This document shows positions 1 through 8,928 of a stretch of DNA of 64,000 nucleotides, one piece after another. Location of the stretch: positions 1 through 64,000 of the IMG/VR virus record IMGVR_UViG_3300007619_000129; one strand, 5' to 3'. The notes below the pieces were generated by a model. The model was not told the DNA's origin and made no database searches. It saw only the letters and a program-made list of their open reading frames with translations. The first letter of the stretch is position 1, and each line of letters begins with the position of its first letter. Both the position numbers and the translations under genes were made by a program. This DNA comes from a virus.

Positions 1-316
1 CGTCTAACCACTCAATAGCTGGCAAATCATTATCTCTATGTATTTTTCCTTCTTTGTACCAACATTTTTCACCATCTGAATATTCAACAGCTGGCAAATC
101 ATTTTCCCTATGAAAAATGGCTTTACCCCAATCAAAATCTTTTATATCCAATTCTTCAGGATTCATTACCCAAACTTTAGTTCCTCTTGGAAATTCCAGC
201 ATTGTTGACTTTTCTTCAACAACTTTTCTTTCCTGCCCTCCACAACAAGTCAAACATGGACCATTTTCAAATAATCCAACATAAATCCCTGTTCCTTTAC
301 AGTCTTTGCAAATCAT
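1..316 (-). CDS. Partial zinc-motif protein with MORN-like repeats (C-terminus off window)
   Basis: An open frame starts with ATG at 316 and runs off the left edge without a stop; 105 codons are visible. The N-terminus has two Cys pairs (CKDCKGTG near residue 3 and CLTCCGG near residue 23), resembling a DnaJ-type zinc ribbon. The visible C-terminal part has two copies of a short repeat of the form HR(E/D)NDLPA(V/I)E followed by a Trp/Tyr-rich strand. That pattern is known from MORN-like/YwqK-type repeats (HRENGPAxxY) in phage and bacterial proteins of unclear function. It lies downstream of the thymidylate kinase gene in the same direction. Function is not known. Confidence 0.6.
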   Translation of the reverse strand, partial: MICKDCKGTGIYVGLFENGPCLTCCGGQERKVVEEKSTMLEFPRGTKVWVMNPEELDIKDFDWGKAIFHRENDLPAVEYSDGEKCWYKEGKIHRDNDLPAIEWLD

Positions 317-340
317 TTTAATATATGCTATCACATGTCC

Positions 341-943
341 CTATTGTTCGTTTAGTATTTCTTTACATTTTTCAACCAATTCAGACAAAATTATCTTTTT
401 ATCTCTATTTGCATTTACTGGCACCCCAATATCTTTATTATTTTTAAGCCAATCATTATAACAATTTCTAACCTTAAACTGAAAATCATTATCTGACTCA
501 TAACAATCGTCACCACGATCTTTTGTTTTAAACGATTTACCCTTAAAAACAAACACTAAATCTGGTATTACCAAATCCTCTGACAACATATTAAGAACAT
601 TGTCACTCAACCCAGAAGCCTTTCCATATACCCATCCCGAAACTGTCCATCTATCAAGTATCAAAAATTCTGTTCCACAACACTCATAATCTTTATACTT
701 CTCATTTTGCCATAAAAGCCTATTTGCATATTGTAGAGTCTGAAAAATCCTTGGGTATTTTGAAGCGTCTCCACTCTCAAGCATCTTATATATTTTTTTA
801 TATATATAACCATCATTATATGGTATTTCTACTGAATCACCATCTAAGTCCAAATCTCTCAATGCACTTAACAACAATTTCGTTTGCGTTTGTTTCCCTA
901 ATTTATCAGGACCTTCTATTACTATTATCTTTGGTTTTGACAT
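341..943 (-). CDS. tmk: Thymidylate kinase (dTMP kinase)
   Basis: Phosphorylates dTMP to dTDP with ATP, the step after thymidylate synthase. The 200-residue length is normal for the family. The N-terminal P-loop reads EGPDKLGKQTQ (residues 10-20), a variant of the usual EGxDGxGKST with Lys-Leu and Gln at less conserved places. A DRW motif near residue 97 matches the DR(Y/F) substrate-binding segment. The gene lies one base from the DHFR gene, and thymidylate synthase is close by, which makes a dTTP-supply cluster. The start is the only reasonable ATG. The substrate could be another deoxynucleoside monophosphate, but the neighbours favour dTMP. Confidence 0.85.
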   Translation of the reverse strand: MSKPKIIVIEGPDKLGKQTQTKLLLSALRDLDLDGDSVEIPYNDGYIYKKIYKMLESGDASKYPRIFQTLQYANRLLWQNEKYKDYECCGTEFLILDRWTVSGWVYGKASGLSDNVLNMLSEDLVIPDLVFVFKGKSFKTKDRGDDCYESDNDFQFKVRNCYNDWLKNNKDIGVPVNANRDKKIILSELVEKCKEILNEQ

Positions 944-944
944 A

Positions 945-1445
945 TTAACGACTCTTTTCTAAAATTTCAAATCTATGAGGAATATTTTTTTCATTCTTAA
1001 ACCAAGGTGTTTTAAGGGTTGATTTCCATAAATCATTTAGCTGTGGGAAAAAAGTATCTCCTTCAAATTTTTCCTTTATGTGTGTTAGATATATTTTACC
1101 AGCCACTGGAAGAAAAAGACGATAAATTTCTTGACCCCCAATAACCATAAGTTCAGAAGATCCAAATTTGTGGCTCGCTGAATATACTGCGTCCTCCAAA
1201 GTAGAAACAACTAAACAGTCTGGAGATTCATATTTTTTTTGTCTAGTCATTATAATATTTCTTCTGTCTGGCAACACACCCCCAATTGATTCGTGGGTTT
1301 TTCTTCCCATAACAACAGATTTTCCTTTTGTATTAAGTTTAAAAAATTTAAAATCTAATGGACACTTACCATTCCACGGTATGTCATTGTCATTTCCTAT
1401 AACCCTGTTTTCTGTTGACATTGCTACAATAAGTGATATTAACAT
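945..1445 (-). CDS. folA: Dihydrofolate reductase
   Basis: Reduces dihydrofolate to tetrahydrofolate with NADPH, regenerating the cofactor that thymidylate synthase oxidises. The 166 residues are close to the 159 of the E. coli enzyme. Visible motifs are the N-terminal strand and Met20-type loop (VIGNDNDIPW, residues 15-24), the acidic catalytic residue D31 in PLDFKFFK, and the NADPH-binding MGRKT (46-50). It abuts tmk and is separated from thyA by one small unknown gene. All family landmarks are present, so it should be active. Confidence 0.95.
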   Translation of the reverse strand: MLISLIVAMSTENRVIGNDNDIPWNGKCPLDFKFFKLNTKGKSVVMGRKTHESIGGVLPDRRNIIMTRQKKYESPDCLVVSTLEDAVYSASHKFGSSELMVIGGQEIYRLFLPVAGKIYLTHIKEKFEGDTFFPQLNDLWKSTLKTPWFKNEKNIPHRFEILEKSR

Positions 1446-1467
1446 TTTTATTCCTTTTGTTCTGTTT

Positions 1468-1704
1468 TTACTTTACTAGTTTTAAATTAACCACCAAATC
1501 ACACTCACAACCACAAGGAGTGTTGGTTATGTCTAATTCAGTAAATTCTAAATCAAAATCATCATATATTGCACTATTTATCTCTTCACTCCTTTCCGGT
1601 TCCTCTAACCAAAATTGGATATTTCCACATGACCTATGAGGACTACCGCTGATTATTTCTTTTTCGTATTTTTGAAGTTTTTTTATAAAGTCTTTTAGTT
1701 TCAT
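1468..1704 (-). CDS. Small hypothetical protein between folA and thyA
   Basis: A 78-residue protein of unknown function. It has a basic, helical N-terminus (MKLKDFIKKLQKYEKE) and an acidic middle, and ends with a Cys cluster (CGCECD near residue 66) that could bind metal. It sits in tight array between two nucleotide-metabolism genes on the same strand, which supports it being a real gene. No family recognised. Confidence 0.6.
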   Translation of the reverse strand: MKLKDFIKKLQKYEKEIISGSPHRSCGNIQFWLEEPERSEEINSAIYDDFDLEFTELDITNTPCGCECDLVVNLKLVK

Positions 1705-1735
1705 TATTTTTATACCCTTAAAAATTCTACATATC

Positions 1736-2539
1736 TCATACTGCTATTGGAGCCTTTATTCTAGATTGACATTTATAGTTCTGTAATTCAAAATCTTCAA
1801 ACTTAAAATCTTTTATATCTTTAACTTCAGGATTTATTTTCATTGTTGGCATAGGATATGGTTCTCTTCCTAATTGTTGCTTTACTTGAGTAAGATGATT
1901 AAGATAAATGTGTGCCGAACCCAAAGAATGAATAAACTTTCCAGGACTCAAATTGCAGACTTGAGCTATCATCATTGTTAAAAGTGCATAACTGGCGATA
2001 TTGAAAGGAATACCAAGGAACATATCAGCACTTCGTTGATATAATTTGCAATGCAATTTGTTATTTTGAACGTTCATTTGAAATAAACAATGACAAGGAG
2101 GAAGTTTCATATTTGGAATTTCCCTAACATTCCATGCTGAAACTATCATTCTCCTACTATCAGAACTGTTCTTAATTTCATTGATTAAATTACTTATCTG
2201 ATCTACTCCTCCCCAATTTCTCCATTGTGATCCATATATTGGTCCCAAATTTCCATTTTCGTCTGCCCACTCATCCCATATATGCACACCATTATCATTT
2301 AAATATTTTATATTTGTATCTCCCCCTAAAAACCAAATCAATTCATGAATTATTCCTTTCAAAAACATTTTTTTAGTTGTTAACAAAGGAAATCCTTTAG
2401 ATAGATCAAATTCCATTTGTGGACCAAATAACTCTAACATTCCAGTACCTGTTCTATCTCCCTTTTCTATTCCATTATCAAGTATTTTTTGCAAAAGATC
2501 TAAGTATTGTTCTTCTGAATGGTTCCGTTCTATAATCAT
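1736..2539 (-). CDS. thyA: Thymidylate synthase
   Basis: Methylates dUMP to dTMP using methylene-tetrahydrofolate. The 267 residues match the ThyA family (E. coli 264). Motifs include GDRTGTG near residue 27, the catalytic cysteine C149 in LPPCHCLFQ, the phosphate-binding [13 protein letters not shown] (168-180), and HIYLNH near the C-terminus, ending in API(A)V as is typical. It works with the neighbouring dUTPase (dUMP supply), DHFR (cofactor regeneration) and dTMP kinase. No intron or intein interrupts it. Confidence 0.97.
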   Translation of the reverse strand: MIIERNHSEEQYLDLLQKILDNGIEKGDRTGTGMLELFGPQMEFDLSKGFPLLTTKKMFLKGIIHELIWFLGGDTNIKYLNDNGVHIWDEWADENGNLGPIYGSQWRNWGGVDQISNLINEIKNSSDSRRMIVSAWNVREIPNMKLPPCHCLFQMNVQNNKLHCKLYQRSADMFLGIPFNIASYALLTMMIAQVCNLSPGKFIHSLGSAHIYLNHLTQVKQQLGREPYPMPTMKINPEVKDIKDFKFEDFELQNYKCQSRIKAPIAV

Positions 2540-2552
2540 GAAATATTATAGC

Positions 2553-2927
2553 TCATTCAATCCACATTCTATGGATAAAATGAGACCATTTTTTTTCAAT
2601 TCCAATATACTGAAGTATATAATCCGTAGTTTGATCCCTATCATATAAATTCTCTGAAAATATCTCTATACTAAATCTTCTCGTATCAAAATCAGACAAA
2701 ACATTAATATGTCCACTTTCTAAAAAGCAAAATGTTCTAACTTTATTACGTGACATTATGTCTCTTTGTGGTTTTGTTTTTATTTTTTCTTTTATTTTTT
2801 TTGTAACATCATCAAAAAAAGCAAGAACGAATTTTTCATTTCTTGCTTTCTCAATTGAGTCTTTTTTTATAATTCCATCTAAAATAAGGTGATAACCCAA
2901 ATACTCTAATGAATTACTTACCCACAT
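2553..2927 (-). CDS. Hypothetical protein overlapping the RNR tail gene
   Basis: A 124-residue protein with no family recognised. It has a Lys-rich helical middle (DDVTKKIKEKIKTKPQ) and mixed alpha/beta character after it. Its start overlaps the end of the ribonucleotide reductase C-terminal-domain gene by 10 nt, so translation is probably coupled. The thyA start lies 14 nt beyond its stop. Context places it among nucleotide-metabolism genes; no function is proposed. Confidence 0.6.
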   Translation of the reverse strand: MWVSNSLEYLGYHLILDGIIKKDSIEKARNEKFVLAFFDDVTKKIKEKIKTKPQRDIMSRNKVRTFCFLESGHINVLSDFDTRRFSIEIFSENLYDRDQTTDYILQYIGIEKKWSHFIHRMWIE

Positions 2928-3532
2928 TTAGAATACCCACAATCTAAACACAATAAACAACCTTCTTGATAAGTCATATTTTCCCCACTACAACTGTCGC
3001 ACTTTTTGTTAACTTTTGTTCCATCTTCAATGTATTTCTTTAATACTCTTGCTATGGTTTTATTAAAACTAAATAAATCTGCATCTTTATCTCTTCCTAA
3101 TTGTTCAGAAAGAAAATTTATTTGAATACCATGTCTTAAACTTAAGCTTATCATTCTTGTCATAACTGAATGATCTCCGTTGTCAAAAGTCTTGACGACA
3201 TCCTTGATTACCCACTTATCATCTCCATCCCCCAAAATCAAGTCATATTTTCCACCACTCTTAAATCTTCTCTTCTTTATTAGTCCATTTTCATACTTTT
3301 TAGGAATTTCAATTGTTTCTGATAGTCCACCAAATAACTCATATGGTTTGTTATTATAAATACCAACAAGAAAAAGCCATTCTTCTCCCTTCATTTTTGA
3401 TCGGTGTATTTCACACGGCAAATATTCTGGCCTCTTTGGAGAAGAATGGTGTATTATTTCATTTGGAAAATCTTTTTCAATTTTGTGAAAAGATATTATT
3501 TGTTTTTCGATTTTAATCTTCTTCATTTTCAT
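2918..3532 (-). CDS. nrdJ: Split C-terminal domain of class II ribonucleotide reductase
   Basis: The 204 residues resemble the C-terminal tail of adenosylcobalamin-dependent (class II) reductases. A TSCPD-like region (RPEYLPCEIHRSKMKGEEW, then VGIYNNKPYELFGG) is followed by a Cys-rich end, CDSCSGENMTYQEGC and LCLDCGYSKCG, which matches the family's terminal zinc/redox motif. In known reductases these cysteines pass electrons to the active-site disulfide. The catalytic core is encoded separately at 3946-6015, with two small genes between. I infer that the two chains assemble or interact in trans. The start used is ATG 3532; a second ATG lies two codons on. Confidence 0.75.
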   Translation of the reverse strand: MKMKKIKIEKQIISFHKIEKDFPNEIIHHSSPKRPEYLPCEIHRSKMKGEEWLFLVGIYNNKPYELFGGLSETIEIPKKYENGLIKKRRFKSGGKYDLILGDGDDKWVIKDVVKTFDNGDHSVMTRMISLSLRHGIQINFLSEQLGRDKDADLFSFNKTIARVLKKYIEDGTKVNKKCDSCSGENMTYQEGCLLCLDCGYSKCG

Positions 3533-3686
3533 TAGCGTAAATCGCCCTCTCTTGTCCTATTGCGTCTTTTTTTGTGTCGTGCTTTCCTAATATTTTTGAT
3601 CCGTCTTTAGTATATAAACACCATTTTGAACCACACTTCCTTATGGTTTCAGATATAAATCTTCTCAATAACTTTTTTAATTTCAT
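3513..3686 (-). CDS. Small hypothetical protein (57 aa) inside the split RNR locus
   Basis: ATG at 3686 and TAA at 3513-3515 give 57 residues beginning MKLKKLLRRFISE. A middle segment reads SKWCLYTKDGSKILGKHDTK, a short strand-turn-strand ending in Lys-rich helix, of the kind seen in many tiny phage proteins of unknown role. It overlaps the start of the RNR tail gene by 20 nt and lies 17 nt after the 81-residue gene. The tight packing supports reality. Function unknown. Confidence 0.5.
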   Translation of the reverse strand: MKLKKLLRRFISETIRKCGSKWCLYTKDGSKILGKHDTKKDAIGQERAIYANENEED

Positions 3687-3703
3687 AAAAAATTAATTCC
3701 TAT

Positions 3704-3949
3704 TCATAATATTTTTTCTTTTTTAGTAGCATAAAAATTTGGTACGGCTTCTACACAAATTGTAAATCTATATTTTTCTCCGGAAGGACATTTTACAATA
3801 ATTGGGTGTCCATTATCATAAATTCCGTCCATTAATCCGTCAGAATCTTCATCTGCATATTCTTCTGCTGCATATTCAGGGCAATAAGCCTCAAACGCAT
3901 CAGCACACTCTTCATCTGAATTCAACTCATCCCAAACTAAATATTTCAT
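3704..3949 (-). CDS. Small acidic hypothetical protein
   Basis: An 81-residue, strongly acidic protein (many Asp/Glu in residues 8-42, such as DEECADAFEAYCPEYAAEEY). It overlaps the stop of the class II reductase core by 4 nt (ATGA-type overlap), so it is translationally coupled to it. No family recognised. Its position between two parts of a split reductase makes a role in that complex possible but unproven. Confidence 0.6.
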   Translation of the reverse strand: MKYLVWDELNSDEECADAFEAYCPEYAAEEYADEDSDGLMDGIYDNGHPIIVKCPSGEKYRFTICVEAVPNFYATKKEKIL

Positions 3950-6015
3950 AAATCTAAAGCCTCTTTTAAATCTTCAACCTTAATTCTTTTATCGTTATAC
4001 TCTATAATTGTTCCTTCTTCAACGGACACTATGCTTCCATCTTCTAAAATAACTTCATACATCATTCCATTTGATTTATTGTCTTCGGAAATTTGTGTTA
4101 ATACACCATCTCTTGACCCCTCTCTATATACAGTAATCCCCTTAACCCCTGATTTCCATGCTTCTTCATATATTTCTTGTACTGTTTCCCAAGAAACATC
4201 TTCTGGAAGATTAACTGTAGAACTAATACTATGATCAACCCATTTCTGACAACTAGCCTGTAATTTAACTCTTGACAACCAATCTATTTCATAAGCAGTA
4301 GAACCAAAATAAGGAGATTTTTCAATTTCTTTATCTCCAGTTATTTCCATCCATTTTTTTAGTCCATTATGATAAACAACATATTCTATCCACTTATCCC
4401 CATTTGCATCAATTTTTTTATATTTTTCTCCATCCCTAACTTTTCTGCTTCTATTGTATTTTAGTAAATACACAGGCTCTATACCAGATGATGTTCTTGC
4501 TAATATTGAAGTGCTTCCAGTAGGAGCCGTTGTTAATAGAGCTATATTCCTTCTTCCATATTTCTTATAAATGTCATTTAACTTCTTGTCTTCTTTCATT
4601 ACTCTTTTTATAAAAGAATTATTTTTTTCTTTTTCATAAGAATAAATCTTAAATGGACCTCTGTCTCTTGCCATTTCACAAGAAGAATAATAAGCCCCCA
4701 AACAAAGTGTTTTATAAATTTTTTCTGCTATCTCTATACTCTCCTCTGTTCCATATTTTATTCCCAATGATGCAATCGTGTCTCCCAATGCAGTTATCCC
4801 TAAGCCTGTTCTTCTTGCTTCTTCACAAGTTCTTTTCATTCCTATCCAATGATCTTTTTCTATTTGTTTTATTTTTGGATCTTCAGGATCTTTTTCAATT
4901 TTTTCAATTATACGATCTATGTGTTCTGATTCAATGTCAACCAAATCATCCATTAATTTTTGTGCCTTTTTAGAAACTAAAAAGAATTTTTCAAAATCAA
5001 ATTCTGCACCTTTTGTAAATGGACTATTAACAAAGTTTAATAAATTTACCAATAATAATCTACATGAATCGGCAGTTAAGTCAGGAGATCCCATAAAGAT
5101 TTCACTACAAGGATTACTACTTGTAGATCTATACCCCTCATAAGATTCAGAAGGACAATATTTCTTAACGTTGTTCCAGAACATTAGTCCTGGCTCTGAT
5201 GAGTCTCTAGCCATTTTACAGATATCGTCCCAAAGCTCTTTAGCATCACACTTTTCACTGATGTCTGGATCATCACTTTCAACTGGCCACCTTAATTGAA
5301 ATTTTTTATTATTTTTAGCTGCATTAAGAAACTCATCTGTTAATCTAACTGAAACATTCGCCCCTGTTACTCTTGTTCTTTCTTCATGTCCACACTTTCT
5401 ACATTCTGTTTTATCGTCTTTAATTGAAATAAATTTTCTAATTTCTGGATGATGAACACTCAAACTTATCATAAGAGCTCCACGCCTCCCACTTTGTGCC
5501 ACTTCTCTTGTAGAATTTGAATATCTTTCCATAAAAATACCAATTCCATCTGTAGTCCCAGAAGCATTTTTAGTTGGCAGTCCTTTTGGTCTAATGTTTG
5601 AAATGTCAAATCCAACGCCACACCTTCGTTTGCATGCTTGAACCAAAAGTTGATCAACATACAATATTCCTCCATAGGAATCAACCGGTGGACTAACAAC
5701 TACACAATTAGAAGTTGATTCTATTCTATAGGGATTTCCTATAGCACTCATTGGACTACCCTGTGGAATAATATACCTAAAGTCTTTTAAATATCCATAA
5801 ATCTCATCTTCACTCATCGCATTTGGATATTTGGATTCAATACGAGCAAATTCTCTAGCCAACCTTCTATGCATATCGTCTGGTGTTTTTTCATAATAAT
5901 TTTTCCCGTCCGTTAAACAATATTTAAAAAAAACATCAGCTGCTAACTCATCACCATCAAAATATGCTAATGTAGCATTTCTAACTTCCTCTCTCGTATA
6001 TTTTTTCATGTTCAA
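3946..6015 (-). CDS. nrdJ: Class II (B12-dependent) ribonucleotide reductase, catalytic core
   Basis: Converts ribonucleotides to deoxyribonucleotides by radical chemistry. The 689 residues show the catalytic barrel: substrate-side cysteine in SNCVVV (C104), the RCGVGFDISNIRPKG segment (131-145), the thiyl-radical motif NPCSEI (N301, C303, E305), a second redox cysteine C318, and GITVYREGSRDGVL near the end. No small subunit or activase gene is seen here, and the CGVGFDISNIR-type sequence favours class II. The protein stops just after the barrel. The usual TSCPD/zinc tail is encoded apart at 2918-3532. Its start overlaps the helicase stop by 4 nt. Confidence 0.85.
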   Translation of the reverse strand: MNMKKYTREEVRNATLAYFDGDELAADVFFKYCLTDGKNYYEKTPDDMHRRLAREFARIESKYPNAMSEDEIYGYLKDFRYIIPQGSPMSAIGNPYRIESTSNCVVVSPPVDSYGGILYVDQLLVQACKRRCGVGFDISNIRPKGLPTKNASGTTDGIGIFMERYSNSTREVAQSGRRGALMISLSVHHPEIRKFISIKDDKTECRKCGHEERTRVTGANVSVRLTDEFLNAAKNNKKFQLRWPVESDDPDISEKCDAKELWDDICKMARDSSEPGLMFWNNVKKYCPSESYEGYRSTSSNPCSEIFMGSPDLTADSCRLLLVNLLNFVNSPFTKGAEFDFEKFFLVSKKAQKLMDDLVDIESEHIDRIIEKIEKDPEDPKIKQIEKDHWIGMKRTCEEARRTGLGITALGDTIASLGIKYGTEESIEIAEKIYKTLCLGAYYSSCEMARDRGPFKIYSYEKEKNNSFIKRVMKEDKKLNDIYKKYGRRNIALLTTAPTGSTSILARTSSGIEPVYLLKYNRSRKVRDGEKYKKIDANGDKWIEYVVYHNGLKKWMEITGDKEIEKSPYFGSTAYEIDWLSRVKLQASCQKWVDHSISSTVNLPEDVSWETVQEIYEEAWKSGVKGITVYREGSRDGVLTQISEDNKSNGMMYEVILEDGSIVSVEEGTIIEYNDKRIKVEDLKEALDL

Positions 6016-7478
6016 TGTACCACCTTTTCTCCATCAAGGGAATCTAATTTATTTAATTCTTTACTTTTTGCTTTTTCTCTAGCCCTTTTTATATTGTTTT
6101 TTATTTCTTTTTCTTGATCACCAAAAGCTTCCGGTAATTCTTCGTCTGATACCACTCTGAATCTCGAAACCCTTCTATCAATAAACATATTGAACAATAA
6201 TCCGTCAGCATTATCTCTACTCTTTGCTATATGAAGTTTACCAAATCCAAAGGACTTCTTTTTAAGATCCATACCGAAACCCAAAATTATGTCGGGATCA
6301 TCTGATCTGCTATATCCTTCTGCACAATGTTGAATTGTGATAATTAAATCACTTCCATTTGAACCGTCCTTATTAGACTGAAATGCCGTCCAGAGAGGAC
6401 AATTAAATTCCTTGGCAAGATTACGTAGATTTTGATTAATCCTTTTCAGTTCGTGTCTGGTTTGATTGGTGTCAAAATTTTCTGTAGCCCTCATATTGTC
6501 AGCATAGTCAACAACAATAAGGTCGGGAATAAAATTGTCTTTTAATTTTAATCTTTGTAAATGAGCCCTAAGGGTTGTTGAATTAACTTGACCTAAACCA
6601 TATTGAGCAATCTTAAGCCTTCCACATTTTTCTACCAACAATTCTTTTGTGTATATTTCAGCTACTTCATCTTTTCTTTCACAAATTTCTTTACTGTTTA
6701 TTCCAGTAAGCCAAGCATCATATCTTCTACCTACTTTAGTTTCGTCCATTTCAAAAGTATAATGAACAACATTATAACCCTTATATAGTGCATAAGCCCC
6801 AACCTGTACTAGCCAATGCGATTTCCCCACACCTTTTGGCGCCATAAAAACACCGAGCTCACCCCTGCCAAGTCCACCATCAAGAACATTTTTGTCATCC
6901 AATTCTGGAATTCCTGTAGGAATAGTGCTTCGATGCCCTTCAGACCATCTCTGTTCTTTATCTCTAAAAAAATCATGTCCATTTGGAATCTCCTGACCTA
7001 CAGTAACAGCTTTTTTAAACAACGTTTCTATTTCATCATATTTTCCTTGCTTCACCAAATCAACACATTGTTCAATAGCTTCAGCAAATGCTTGATTTTT
7101 ACAAAATTTATGAGATTGTTCTTGAACAAATGGTAAGTCTGACAATTCAGGATTGTTTCTAATCTCCTTGAAAAAATTTACTACTTTTTTTGTTAATTTT
7201 TTATCGTCTTCATCTTTTAATGATTCTTTTATTATTGTTTTAAGCATCCTTTGAGAAGGATATGCCCCATATTTCTTATAATATGAAAGGTGCTTATCAA
7301 CAATATACTGTAAATATTGTAAATCAAAATATGAAGCCTTCATCATCTCATAAACTTGTTCAGACCAATTATGATCAACAATCATTGCTTGTACAACTTT
7401 CTTTTGGAAGTCTTCTCCAAAATTGGCAAATATAGCTTCACCTTCATCTAAACCATTATCTTCTATGTCAATTGTCAT
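6012..7478 (-). CDS. Replicative DNA helicase, DnaB/T4 gp41-like
   Basis: A hexameric ATP-driven helicase that unwinds DNA at the fork. The 488 residues split into a helical N-terminal region (1-165) and a RecA-like motor. Walker A is APKGVGKSH (about 213-221), Walker B is LIVVDYAD near residue 328, and an arginine-rich strand near the C-terminus (FIDRRVSRFR) suits the DnaB C-terminal fold. The acidic/basic tail after residue 455 is probably disordered. No primase domain is fused and none is seen in the window. It is coupled to the reductase gene by a 4-nt overlap and follows the exonuclease by 6 nt. Confidence 0.85.
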   Translation of the reverse strand: MTIDIEDNGLDEGEAIFANFGEDFQKKVVQAMIVDHNWSEQVYEMMKASYFDLQYLQYIVDKHLSYYKKYGAYPSQRMLKTIIKESLKDEDDKKLTKKVVNFFKEIRNNPELSDLPFVQEQSHKFCKNQAFAEAIEQCVDLVKQGKYDEIETLFKKAVTVGQEIPNGHDFFRDKEQRWSEGHRSTIPTGIPELDDKNVLDGGLGRGELGVFMAPKGVGKSHWLVQVGAYALYKGYNVVHYTFEMDETKVGRRYDAWLTGINSKEICERKDEVAEIYTKELLVEKCGRLKIAQYGLGQVNSTTLRAHLQRLKLKDNFIPDLIVVDYADNMRATENFDTNQTRHELKRINQNLRNLAKEFNCPLWTAFQSNKDGSNGSDLIITIQHCAEGYSRSDDPDIILGFGMDLKKKSFGFGKLHIAKSRDNADGLLFNMFIDRRVSRFRVVSDEELPEAFGDQEKEIKNNIKRAREKAKSKELNKLDSLDGEKVVH

Positions 7479-7484
7479 ATATTT

Positions 7485-8465
7485 TTACACCGTAAAATGA
7501 GAAAATCCACCCATAAATAAATTTGTGTCTATTGCTTGTTCTAATTGAAATTTTCTCCTTACCTTGATTAATCTGAATTTGCTCTTCTTTGGCTTATATG
7601 AATCTATTATCTTGTTTATTTTATTTATTTGTTGAATAGACAACATCGCCGTATCAAGATACATGAGCTTCCAATTTCTCCTAACTATATCAGAATTACT
7701 TTTAATTCTTTGATGAATTTTTAATTTAGCCGCTTTCTTATCAGTGACCATCTTTTGTTCATTTAGTGTAAGTAGTTCCTCTACACTAGTTTCGTGGTCA
7801 CTTCCTAAAATTGGAAATTTTTTAGGCAAATTCTTGAAACCAACCCTATCAATTCCCTTAATGTTGTCAGATGAATCCCCACAAAATGCTTTTGCAACAC
7901 AAAAGTTTTTTGCTGTAATGTCAAATTCTTTTTTTACGTCTTCTTCATAAATAAAAATTTTCTTTCCAGGAGAATAAATCCAAGTATTACTATCTAATAA
8001 CTGATAATAGTCCTTATCAGAAGATACTATTATTTTTTTATTGTTTTTAAATCTATTTCTACACAAATACCCAATAACATCGTCAGCTTCACAATTGGGA
8101 ACGTATATCTGACAAACCGGAACTGTTTTCAATAATTTTACAGCAACAATTTTTTGTTGCATTTCATTTTCCGGAGAATCAGGAATGTCTTTTCCATAAA
8201 ACCTGTTCATCTTCTTAGGTTTTCTGTTTGCCTTATATTCAGGATATATTGCCCTTCTTTTTTTAGACCCACCTGACTCCCAAACCATATAAATATTTTT
8301 TGGCTTTAACTGTCTTGAAATCCTTGAAACTAAAGAAGCAGTTCCTACAGCACCACCCATTAATTCACCCTCAGTAGACATCAATGGATTACCAAGATAA
8401 TTTCTTGTAAAAACACTCAACCCATCAATTAATAAGATGGTTTCTTTATCGTCCGGAACTCCCAA
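7485..8465 (-). CDS. 5'-3' exonuclease / flap nuclease (T4 RNase H-like)
   Basis: Removes RNA primers and 5' flaps during lagging-strand synthesis. The 326 residues have the PIN/FEN layout: early Asp in LLIDGLSVF, YKANRK after the first strand, the acidic EADDVIGYL, SSDKDYYQLL, and the helix-hairpin-helix region AFCGDSSDNIKGIDRVGFKN. Those acidic residues bind the metal ions. There is no polymerase domain, so it is a stand-alone nuclease like T4 Rnh. It overlaps the dUTPase stop by 20 nt and precedes the helicase gene. Confidence 0.85.
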   Translation of the reverse strand: MGVPDDKETILLIDGLSVFTRNYLGNPLMSTEGELMGGAVGTASLVSRISRQLKPKNIYMVWESGGSKKRRAIYPEYKANRKPKKMNRFYGKDIPDSPENEMQQKIVAVKLLKTVPVCQIYVPNCEADDVIGYLCRNRFKNNKKIIVSSDKDYYQLLDSNTWIYSPGKKIFIYEEDVKKEFDITAKNFCVAKAFCGDSSDNIKGIDRVGFKNLPKKFPILGSDHETSVEELLTLNEQKMVTDKKAAKLKIHQRIKSNSDIVRRNWKLMYLDTAMLSIQQINKINKIIDSYKPKKSKFRLIKVRRKFQLEQAIDTNLFMGGFSHFTV

Positions 8466-8928
8466 ACCCCTTATCTCCTCTTTCGCTTTTTTCCTGCCAA
8501 TTTACCTCTTTTACGCAAACTTCATGAGCATCTGTATTCGCCAACACTAATTCAAAAACTATTTGAGCAACTTTGTCTCCCTCTTCAACCCAATACCCTT
8601 TTTTGCTTCCATTATATAAACAAATCTTAAAATCCCCACGATAACTCCTATCAATTACTCCACCAATAGGAAATATACTCTTTGTAGCCAATCCTGACCT
8701 TCCTTTTATTTGCGAATTTATTGAATATGGAAGATAAGGGTTGTTTTTATAATATGGTGTTGTGGCAAAAGATATTCCGGTTGATATTAGGGTTGTTTCT
8801 TGTGGTAGCAAATATTGTCTCGCTACTGAATATAAATCCCAACCTGAATCGTCTTTATTTTGTGTTGGCAATTTTGCTCTTTCGTCTAATTTTTTTATAA
8901 AAATTGTAGTTAAATGTTTTTTTATCAT
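8446..8928 (-). CDS. dut: dUTP diphosphatase (dUTPase)
   Basis: Hydrolyses dUTP to dUMP, keeping uracil out of DNA and feeding thymidylate synthase. All five trimeric-dUTPase motifs can be read in 160 residues: 1, DSGWDLYS; 2, GRSGLA; 3, GGVIDRSYRGDFKICLYN; 4, GDKVAQIVF; 5, RGDKGFGSSGR at the very end. The catalytic Asp of motif 3 is present. The gene overlaps uvsX by 4 nt upstream and the exonuclease start by 20 nt downstream. Confidence 0.95.
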   Translation of the reverse strand: MIKKHLTTIFIKKLDERAKLPTQNKDDSGWDLYSVARQYLLPQETTLISTGISFATTPYYKNNPYLPYSINSQIKGRSGLATKSIFPIGGVIDRSYRGDFKICLYNGSKKGYWVEEGDKVAQIVFELVLANTDAHEVCVKEVNWQEKSERGDKGFGSSGR

